A stretch of DNA of 64,000 bases, taken from assembly GCF_000744415.1 (NCBI RefSeq), contig NZ_JQLW01000013.1, forward strand, positions 1-64,000, read 5' to 3'. This document shows, one piece after another, positions 57,601 through 64,000 of the stretch. Source of the stretch: Ghiorsea bivora (lineage in GTDB: Bacteria > Pseudomonadota > Zetaproteobacteria > Mariprofundales > Mariprofundaceae). The translations under genes and the position numbers were made by a program. Position 1 is the first letter of the stretch, and each line of letters opens with the position of its first letter. The notes under the pieces were generated by a model. The model made no database searches and was not told where the DNA came from. It was given only the letters and a program-made list of their open reading frames with translations.

Positions 57601-59451
57601 TTAACCAATCTCAATCAAACATTCATCAGGGTTAACTGTATCACCCTCGGCAACATAAATGGCTTTGACTGTACCAGCTACAGGGGCGTGTACAGGATTT
57701 TCCATTTTCATGGCTTCAACAGTGACCACTGTATCACCTGCTTCAACCGCATCACCTTCTTTCACGTTTACAGCAACAATACGACCCGGCATAGGCGTGG
57801 TGACATCGCTGTCATTGCGTGCTTTAGGGCGTTTAGAACCTTTAGAGACTTTGCCCGCATCAATGCTGCGTCCATCAAGTGTAGGCACCATTTCTGTTAA
57901 AGTTTCTAAATAAACTTCTTCTAATACATTATCCACTTTCACGTAATAAGGTTTCAAATCATCTTCAACATGACCCGTACCTTCGATTTTAATGTGGTAT
58001 TCTTCACCATGAATGGTGATGTTAAACTCAGTAGGCGCAAGGGCAGGTGGTATTGCCGTTGTTGTAGACTCAACGGCATCTAACTCCAATGGTTCAGGTT
58101 TAAAGTTGCCAGATTCACGCTCAGCAAAGAATTCCAAAGCAATGCTTGGGAACATGGCATAAGATAATACATCTTCCACAGATTTTGCACGATCACCCAC
58201 TTCACGGGTTAAAGCATCTAGTTCATCAGGAATCAAATCAGCTGGACGTACGCTGATGGTTTCTTCATCACCCAAAGCTTTCTTTTGTACTTTTGCATTG
58301 ATTTCACCCAGTGCTTTTCCGTACATACCTTTGAGGTAGTTTTTGGTTTCTTCGGTAATCACGCTGTATTTCTTGCCTGAAACCACATTAAGCACGGCTT
58401 GTGTGCCTACAATTTGACTGGTTGGTGTGACCAAAGATGGATAACCAAAGTCTTTGCGAACATTGGTGATTTCGTCCAAAACTTCATCCATTTTGTCCAA
58501 TGCACCTTGTTCCTTCAGCTGGTTGGCAAGGTTTGAAATCATGCCGCCTGGGATTTGGTTGACAAAAACACGGGTATCCACGCGAGTCACATCGGATTCA
58601 AAACGCGCATATTTTTTGCGTACATCGCGGAAATAAGCAGCGACATCTTGCAATGCTTCCAAGTTTAAACCTGTGTCGTATTCGGTTTCTGCAAAGGCTG
58701 CAACCATAGATTCGGTTGCGGGGTGCGATGTACCACCCGATAATGGTGAAATAGCGGTGTCGATGATATCACAACCGGCATGTACAGCTTCCCATTGCAC
58801 CATTTCAGCTACACCTGAAGTGGAGTGTGAGTGTAAATGAAGGGGGATGTTAATCGCATCTTTTAACGCCAAAATAAGCTCTTTGGTGGCTACGGGAGTT
58901 AATAAACCTGCCATGTCTTTAATGGCAAGCGTATCACAACCCATATCTTCAAAACCTTTGGCTAGGTCTACAAAGTAGTCCAAGGTATGCACAGGGCTGG
59001 TGGTGTAACAAATCGTACCTTCGGCATGTTTACCGTTTTCTTTCACTTGGGCAATGGCAGTGCGTACATTGCGTAAATCATTCATCGCATCAAAGGTGCG
59101 GAATACATCCACGCCATTGGCTGCTGCCATGTCTACAAATTTACGCACCACATCATCAGCATAATGGCGGTAACCGAGCAAGTTTTGTCCGCGAAGTAAC
59201 ATTTGGATTTTGGTGTTAGGCATGGCTTTGTTGAGCTCGCGCAAACGCATCCATGGACCTTCTTTTAAATAACGAAGGCAAGTATCAAAGGTAGCACCAC
59301 CCCAAGCTTCAACAGACCAATAACCAATTTGGTCAATTTTTTCGCAGATGGGTAACATATCATCCAAACGCATGCGGGTTGCCAATAATGATTGGTGACC
59401 ATCGCGCAGGGCAAGTTCAGTAATCGCTAGTTTTTTCTTTGCTTGTGTCAT
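57601..59451 (-). CDS. pycB: Pyruvate carboxylase subunit B / oxaloacetate decarboxylase alpha
   Basis: A 616-residue carboxyltransferase plus biotin carrier. ELALRDGHQSLLATRM has the metal-binding Asp, and EAWGGATFDTCLRYLKE and LLRGQNLLGYRHYADD follow. VFRTFDAMND and HLHSHSTSG complete the barrel. The C-terminal biotinyl domain has VEAMKMENPV near 580. With the biotin carboxylase gene 16 bp upstream it makes a two-subunit pyruvate carboxylase that forms oxaloacetate; the missing beta and gamma membrane subunits argue against a Na+-pumping decarboxylase. Confidence 0.9.
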   Translation of the reverse strand: MTQAKKKLAITELALRDGHQSLLATRMRLDDMLPICEKIDQIGYWSVEAWGGATFDTCLRYLKEGPWMRLRELNKAMPNTKIQMLLRGQNLLGYRHYADDVVRKFVDMAAANGVDVFRTFDAMNDLRNVRTAIAQVKENGKHAEGTICYTTSPVHTLDYFVDLAKGFEDMGCDTLAIKDMAGLLTPVATKELILALKDAINIPLHLHSHSTSGVAEMVQWEAVHAGCDIIDTAISPLSGGTSHPATESMVAAFAETEYDTGLNLEALQDVAAYFRDVRKKYARFESDVTRVDTRVFVNQIPGGMISNLANQLKEQGALDKMDEVLDEITNVRKDFGYPSLVTPTSQIVGTQAVLNVVSGKKYSVITEETKNYLKGMYGKALGEINAKVQKKALGDEETISVRPADLIPDELDALTREVGDRAKSVEDVLSYAMFPSIALEFFAERESGNFKPEPLELDAVESTTTAIPPALAPTEFNITIHGEEYHIKIEGTGHVEDDLKPYYVKVDNVLEEVYLETLTEMVPTLDGRSIDAGKVSKGSKRPKARNDSDVTTPMPGRIVAVNVKEGDAVEAGDTVVTVEAMKMENPVHAPVAGTVKAIYVAEGDTVNPDECLIEIG

Positions 59452-59467
59452 CTATTCAATCCTTTTC

Positions 59468-60886
59468 CTACAATCCTGCGTGTGCGGCAATGGCAACTGC
59501 CACAGCTGCGGCAATATCTTCACGCGATTCAAATGGTTTATAATCAAGTAAGTCTGCATGTTGCTCCATAAAACCAGTATCAAACTGACCTTTGAGGAAT
59601 ACATCAGAAAGTGCAATATTACGATAAAATGCCAAAGTCGTTTTAACGCCGCGAATATCATATTCTTTAAGTGCACGTTGTGAACGTTTAACGGCATGTT
59701 GCCAATCCGGTGCCCAAATGGTGAGTTTGGCACACATGGAATCGTAATGTGGAGGAATGGTGTATCCAGGGTAGACGCAGCCATCGACGCGAATACCAGG
59801 GCCTCCTGGTGAATGGTAACGTGTAATGCGCCCAGGGTTAGGGAAGAATCCATTTTGCGGATCTTCTGCATTCACACGAAATTCAATCGCACTGCCTTTA
59901 AAACTTAAATCTTCTTGTTTGAAGGGAAGTGGCTCTCCTGCAGCAATGGCAATTTGTTGTGCTACAATATCTACGCCTGTAATGGCTTCGGTGATGGTAT
60001 GCTCAACTTGCAAACGGGTATTCATTTCCATGAAGAAAAAGTCATGATTTTTATCAACCAAAAACTCTACAGTGCCTGCATTCACATAACCCACAGCCAG
60101 TGCTGCCTGCACGGCGACTTCACCCATTTTTGTACGAAGTTCATCTGTAATATAATTGGAAGGAGCAATTTCAATGAGTTTTTGATTGCGGCGTTGAATA
60201 GAGCAGTCGCGCTCAAACAAATGTACACAGTTACCGTGCGAGTCTGCCAATATTTGAAACTCAATATGGCGTGGCTCTACAATACATTTTTCCATGAATA
60301 ACTCGCCATTACCAAAAGCAGTCATGGCTTCATTGGTGGTGAGTTCATAGTTTTCAACAACTTCTGCATCACTGTCACAACGGCGAATACCGCGCCCACC
60401 ACCGCCTGCAGCAGCTTTAAGCATAACGGGGTAACCCATGGCTTGTGCAGTTTCTACAGCTTCTTCTACACTAACCAATGAGGCTTCCGTACCTGGAATA
60501 CAAGGCACACCAGCAGCCAGCATAGCAGTACGCGCATTGGTCTTGCTGCCCATATTTTCAATGGCTTCGGGAGAGGGGCCAATATAGGTAATGCCAGCAT
60601 CAATCACAGCTTGGGCAAAATCAGGATTTTCAGAAAGGAAACCATAACCGGGGTGAATAGCATCCACTTTGGCTTTGATGGCAATGTCCACGATACGGTG
60701 AATATTTAAGTAACTTTTGACGGGGTCTGGACCAATTAAAATGGCTTTGTCGGCTTTTTTTACGTGTAGGGCATGGCTGTCTGGTTCGGAAAACACAGCA
60801 ACAGACTCAATGCCTAGCTCATTGCAGGCACGAATAATACGGATGGCACATTCGCCACGGTTAGCAATTAGGATGCGTTTAAACAA
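59468..60886 (-). CDS. pycA: Biotin carboxylase, pyruvate carboxylase subunit A
   Basis: A 472-residue biotin carboxylase: NRGECAIRIIRACNELGI opening, HPGYGFLSENPDFA, the ATP-grasp loop KAAAGGGGRGIRR, EKCIVEPRHIEFQ and MEMNTRLQVEHTITEAITG. First gene of the operon with pycB. An AccC role is possible from sequence alone, but the neighbour favours pyruvate carboxylase. Confidence 0.9.
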   Translation of the reverse strand: MFKRILIANRGECAIRIIRACNELGIESVAVFSEPDSHALHVKKADKAILIGPDPVKSYLNIHRIVDIAIKAKVDAIHPGYGFLSENPDFAQAVIDAGITYIGPSPEAIENMGSKTNARTAMLAAGVPCIPGTEASLVSVEEAVETAQAMGYPVMLKAAAGGGGRGIRRCDSDAEVVENYELTTNEAMTAFGNGELFMEKCIVEPRHIEFQILADSHGNCVHLFERDCSIQRRNQKLIEIAPSNYITDELRTKMGEVAVQAALAVGYVNAGTVEFLVDKNHDFFFMEMNTRLQVEHTITEAITGVDIVAQQIAIAAGEPLPFKQEDLSFKGSAIEFRVNAEDPQNGFFPNPGRITRYHSPGGPGIRVDGCVYPGYTIPPHYDSMCAKLTIWAPDWQHAVKRSQRALKEYDIRGVKTTLAFYRNIALSDVFLKGQFDTGFMEQHADLLDYKPFESREDIAAAVAVAIAAHAGL

Positions 60887-60962
60887 CTGGCTTACTCCTT
60901 TTCATTCAAGCGAGGCATGCTAGAGAAAACTTGCCCTCTGGGCAATTGTTAAATGATGCTTT

Positions 60963-61919
60963 TTAAGCGTTTAGCAGCGGTATTTGTAGTGATAATGCCT
61001 GCAATTCTTGCATGCAGTGTTGATGTGTTAAAGGGATTTCGTCTAGAAACTGTGTTTTGCCATCACGATGTGCCAATCTGGCAAAAATACCCAAAACTTT
61101 AATGTGGCGTTGCAAGGAAGTCAGGCGAACAGCGCGATGCCAGACCTCAAAGTCTTGAAATTTTTCTTTATATTTGGTGTTTAAGTTCGTAAAAAAGTGT
61201 TTGCTCCAATGGCGGCGTTCTGTTTCAGGGTAATCTTGGTAACAATCGTATAATAAAGATGCCAAATCATAGGTAACAGGGCCAACCACGGCATCTTGGA
61301 AATCAATAATACCCAAGGGTAGCCCATTTTTGGGAACCATGAGATTACGACTATGGTAATCCAAGTGTACGGCAGCCTGGGGTAAACCATGAATTTTTTT
61401 GAGAAGGGGTTGCAATACTTGGTGAAAAGCTTGGCGCTGTGCTGGGTTGGGTGTTAAACCGTGGATGTGGGGCAGGTACCAGTCCAAATATAAGTCGCAC
61501 TCACGTTGCATGCGTGTGGTACCAAAACAAGGAAGTTTGAGTGTGTTTGGCGCTGCTTGTAAGCGGTGGAGTTGTTCCAAGGCATCTGTAAATAAGGGGT
61601 CAATGACATGGTTTTTTTCGTGATAAACAGACCAAGTGACATCACCAAAGTCTTCAAGCAATAAAAAGCCTTGATGTTGGTCGCGAATGATGATTTTGGG
61701 AACGCGAAGTTGATGTTGGGCTAACCAATCACCAATTTGAACAAAAGGGGTGACATCTTCTTTTTCAGGTGGGGCATCCATGAGTACATAGTTCTCTTCG
61801 GCTGTTGAAATACGAAAGTAACGGCGAAAAGATGCATCACCAGCAAGGTTATGTATCTCAAAGTGAGAAAAATGTTTGCCTAACCATTGTTTTGCTTGCT
61901 CCAAACGCAAATCACTCAT
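60963..61919 (-). CDS. amgK: AmgK-like N-acetylmuramate/N-acetylglucosamine kinase
   Basis: A 318-residue aminoglycoside-phosphotransferase-fold sugar kinase, used in cell-wall recycling. NLAGDASFRRYFRIS near 24, FLLLEDFGD near 104, the catalytic VHLDYHSRNLMV near 195 and metal-binding GIIDFQDAVVGPVTYDLASL. It overlaps the SPOR gene by 4 bp. Confidence 0.85.
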   Translation of the reverse strand: MSDLRLEQAKQWLGKHFSHFEIHNLAGDASFRRYFRISTAEENYVLMDAPPEKEDVTPFVQIGDWLAQHQLRVPKIIIRDQHQGFLLLEDFGDVTWSVYHEKNHVIDPLFTDALEQLHRLQAAPNTLKLPCFGTTRMQRECDLYLDWYLPHIHGLTPNPAQRQAFHQVLQPLLKKIHGLPQAAVHLDYHSRNLMVPKNGLPLGIIDFQDAVVGPVTYDLASLLYDCYQDYPETERRHWSKHFFTNLNTKYKEKFQDFEVWHRAVRLTSLQRHIKVLGIFARLAHRDGKTQFLDEIPLTHQHCMQELQALSLQIPLLNA

Positions 61920-62641
61920 TCTGTGATAAGTATGCCCGTAATTTGGAGTTTACTTTTAATTGCTTCTTTGGCACGTAAAGCATGTTCGCGCTGTTCAAAA
62001 GGAAGGGTTAGAACACGGTAACGTATACCAATATTGGCTAGACTCACTTGTTGAATTTCGGCAGGGATGTCATCTTGGCGTAAAAGCTGCACCAAGTTTC
62101 CAGCATCTTTTTCATGTTTAAAGGATGCAATTTGAATGCGATAGTGTTGGGTTGGCGTGCGCATTTCTTGTTCAATAATTGCATTTAAACGTTTTTCGGT
62201 TAGCGCTAGGTCGGTTTGCTGTTCGTTGATGATGGAGTGTGCTTTGCGTTGCGTTCCGGGTTGCGCATGGTTTGGGGTATCTTTGGGGCTAGCGTTTAAA
62301 GGTTCTGGTGTGATGGATTGGTTGGGAAGCTCAGTGTAAAAGGTGAGTTCACCCAGCTGTGATGTTGCTGCTTCAGGTTTTTTAACTTTGGCAGCCTCTT
62401 TTTTGAAGGCTTCAATTTTTTGTTGCTGTTTTTCCAGCTTTTTCATCAATGCTTCGTATTGTTTGCCCTTATTGCTTTCTAAACCATGTTTCTCTCCCAT
62501 GAAAAAACCAACAGCAAAACATGCAATGGCAAACATGACGGCTAACATCACAATCAAACTGGTTTTGGATTGAGAAGGGGCAGATGAACGCTCAGAATTA
62601 TTGTTTTGAGGTTCGCTATAAGCAAAGTCTTTATCACTCAC
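61916..62641 (-). CDS. SPOR-domain membrane protein
   Basis: A 241-residue protein: short cytoplasmic start, one membrane helix (about 30-47), a coiled-coil region rich in Lys, Glu and Gln, a Pro-rich linker and a C-terminal SPOR domain (about 165-241, YRIQIASFKHEKDAGNLVQL) that binds denuded septal peptidoglycan. GTG start directly at the argS stop (TAGTG). FtsN/DedD-like; argS-SPOR pairs are common in proteobacteria. Confidence 0.85.
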   Translation of the reverse strand: MSDKDFAYSEPQNNNSERSSAPSQSKTSLIVMLAVMFAIACFAVGFFMGEKHGLESNKGKQYEALMKKLEKQQQKIEAFKKEAAKVKKPEAATSQLGELTFYTELPNQSITPEPLNASPKDTPNHAQPGTQRKAHSIINEQQTDLALTEKRLNAIIEQEMRTPTQHYRIQIASFKHEKDAGNLVQLLRQDDIPAEIQQVSLANIGIRYRVLTLPFEQREHALRAKEAIKSKLQITGILITE

Positions 62642-64000
62642 TACATCGACTCCGGTGCATCAACACCCAACAGCCCAAGTGCATTTTTAATCACTTGTGC
62701 AGTGGCTTGTAGCAGTAATAAACGCGCTTGCATCAATTCTTCTTCCACGCCGAGTACACGATTGTGGTGATAGAAGCTGTGAAAAGCGGCTGCAAGCTGC
62801 ATGATAAATGTAGCAATACGGTAAGGTTCACGACGGCTGGCTGCGGTGTCTAACATTTCAGGGTAGGATAAAAGCATTTGAATCAGTTTTTTGGCTTCAT
62901 CGCTCACCAATAAAGAACTGTCCACGTCTTTGGCGTCTGCAATGTTTACGCCTTCTTCTTTGGCTTTGCGCAGCACAGCATGAATACGGGCATGGGCATA
63001 TTGCACATAATACACGGGATTTTCGGCATCTTTGGCTTTGGCAGCTTCCAAATCAAAATCAAATTGGCTTTCAATGCGGCGGGTCATGAAGTTAAAGCGC
63101 ACGGCATCTTTGCCCACTTCTTCCACCACTTCACTTAAGGTGACAAACGTGCCTGCGCGTTTGCTCATTTTAAAGGGTACACCATCGCGGGTAAGGTTAA
63201 CCATTTGCACCAGCAATACTTCAGGTTGTTTTTCTAAGCCCGTTAAAGCTTTCATGGCTGCTTGAACGCGGGTGATATAACCACCGTGGTCTGCGCCCCA
63301 AATATCAATCATATGTTTGAAGCCGCGCTCAAACTTGTCGGTGTGGTAAGCAATGTCTGCAGCGAAGTAGGTGGCAGTACCATCTTGTTTTTGTAAAGGT
63401 CTATCCACATCATCACCAAAATCAGTGGTGCGGAACAAGCGTTGCTCTACTGGGTTATAGTTTTCAACTTCTTTCCCTTTGGGTGGCGGAAGTGTGCCTG
63501 TATAAATCAAATCATCGGCTTCAAGTTTTTCAATCAGCTGATTGACCTTGCCTGATTCATGCAATGTTTTCTCTGAAAAATACTGGTCAAATTCAATACC
63601 AATTTCTTTAAGGTCTTGGCGAATCATAGCCATATTGGCATCCACGGATAATGCACCAATATTTTTTAGGCGTGTATCTTCATCCATGTTTTCAAAATGG
63701 GTGTAATCTTGTTTGCCCAAGATTTCTTTGGCGATATCAATAATATAATCACCAGGATAAGCGGAATCTGGGAATGTAATGTTTAAACCTTGAAGCTCTT
63801 GCATGCGTAGCCAAACTGAGTTTGCCAATACACCAATTTGATTACCTGCATCATTGATGTAATATTCTTTATGCACCTTGTAACCACGGGCATTGAGCAA
63901 GTTGGCAAGCGAATCACCAACCACCGCGCCACGACCATGACCCACATGCATAGGGCCAGTTGGATTGGCTGAAACAAATTCAAGGTTAACCGCTTCACCA
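62641..64000 (-). CDS. argS: Arginyl-tRNA synthetase, C-terminal part (runs off window)
   Basis: Class I aminoacyl-tRNA synthetase. The coding frame continues past the right end of the window (residues FVSANPTGPMHVGHGRGA contain the HIGH motif HVGH), so the N-terminal domain is missing. Further in, the chain shows YFAADIAYHTDKFERG and IDIWGADHGGYITR, the KMSKR signature in KMSKRAGTF, and the DALR anticodon domain with LLSYPEMLDTAASRREPYRI. Its TAG stop overlaps the next GTG by 1 bp. Confidence 0.93.
   Translation of the reverse strand, partial: GEAVNLEFVSANPTGPMHVGHGRGAVVGDSLANLLNARGYKVHKEYYINDAGNQIGVLANSVWLRMQELQGLNITFPDSAYPGDYIIDIAKEILGKQDYTHFENMDEDTRLKNIGALSVDANMAMIRQDLKEIGIEFDQYFSEKTLHESGKVNQLIEKLEADDLIYTGTLPPPKGKEVENYNPVEQRLFRTTDFGDDVDRPLQKQDGTATYFAADIAYHTDKFERGFKHMIDIWGADHGGYITRVQAAMKALTGLEKQPEVLLVQMVNLTRDGVPFKMSKRAGTFVTLSEVVEEVGKDAVRFNFMTRRIESQFDFDLEAAKAKDAENPVYYVQYAHARIHAVLRKAKEEGVNIADAKDVDSSLLVSDEAKKLIQMLLSYPEMLDTAASRREPYRIATFIMQLAAAFHSFYHHNRVLGVEEELMQARLLLLQATAQVIKNALGLLGVDAPESM

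Noticed and set aside
1-64000. CRISPR arrays, tRNA or rRNA genes
   Set aside because: No regularly spaced short repeats with unique spacers and no tRNA or rRNA sequences were recognised by reading; a covariance search was not possible.

Overview
The window looks like the chromosome of a low-GC proteobacterium. The housekeeping genes (rpsO-pnp, ettA, a two-subunit pyruvate carboxylase, amgK, a SPOR-domain protein, argS) are of proteobacterial type. A zetaproteobacterial (Ghiorsea/Mariprofundus-like) or gammaproteobacterial host is my guess; no rRNA or other decisive marker is present. No tRNA, rRNA or CRISPR array was recognised.

Layout. (1) 1-2124: a degenerate 71-bp tandem repeat, then a minus-strand operon of a LexA/UmuD-like repressor and a UmuC-like polymerase. 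(2) 2.2-40.2 kb: a gene-dense accessory/defence island. It holds McrBC, a GmrSD-type DUF262 nuclease, an AddAB-like helicase-nuclease pair, HipBA, Fic, a sirtuin, a DnaQ-sirtuin-like fusion, a SLOG protein, a NERD protein, a WYL regulator, a TerB-domain two-gene unit, a double AAA+ ATPase, two SemiSWEET-like proteins and many unknown genes. One IS3-type element and several broken or duplicated gene pieces lie among them. (3) 40.3-42.1 kb: a second umuDC-like operon, so the island lies between two paralogous, same-strand copies. (4) 42.2-43.2 kb: a candidate Fur-regulated small RNA with a very strong terminator, and a frameshifted IS1595-type element with an intact 8-bp target duplication. (5) 43.5-51.6 kb: core genes rpsO, pnp, a Na+/H+ antiporter, a Xer-type recombinase, a cyclic-nucleotide-domain protein and ettA. 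(6) 51.6-53.4 kb: an apparent integron relic (integrase 5' fragment, one cassette-like gene, a partial attC-like site) followed by two toxin-antitoxin pairs. (7) 53.5-64 kb: mostly core genes, ending in argS, which runs off the window.

The main discovery is a shared promoter/operator in the island. At least eleven sites carry a near-palindrome (consensus TGCGACA, 5 nt, TGACGCA), and in nearly all of them a -10-like hexamer (TATnnT) follows after exactly 8 nt. The sites precede otherwise unrelated units: FtsZ-like, HIRAN/DnaB-like, Sir2, SLOG, AddAB/GmrSD, DnaQ-Sir2, AAA+, a sigma-region-4-like piece and several unknowns. This suggests one regulator switches many island modules together. The WYL protein is one candidate.

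A second theme is proteins that look like host machines but lack their catalytic residues: an FtsZ GTPase domain without its T4/T7 motifs, a DnaB-like RecA fold without a Walker A lysine, an EEP nuclease without its signature residues, a sirtuin-like domain without the normal NAD motif, and a stand-alone sigma-70 region 4. A decoy or regulatory role is an inference only. A third theme is how modules were inserted: the GmrSD, NERD and Fic genes each sit between duplicated edges of a neighbouring gene.
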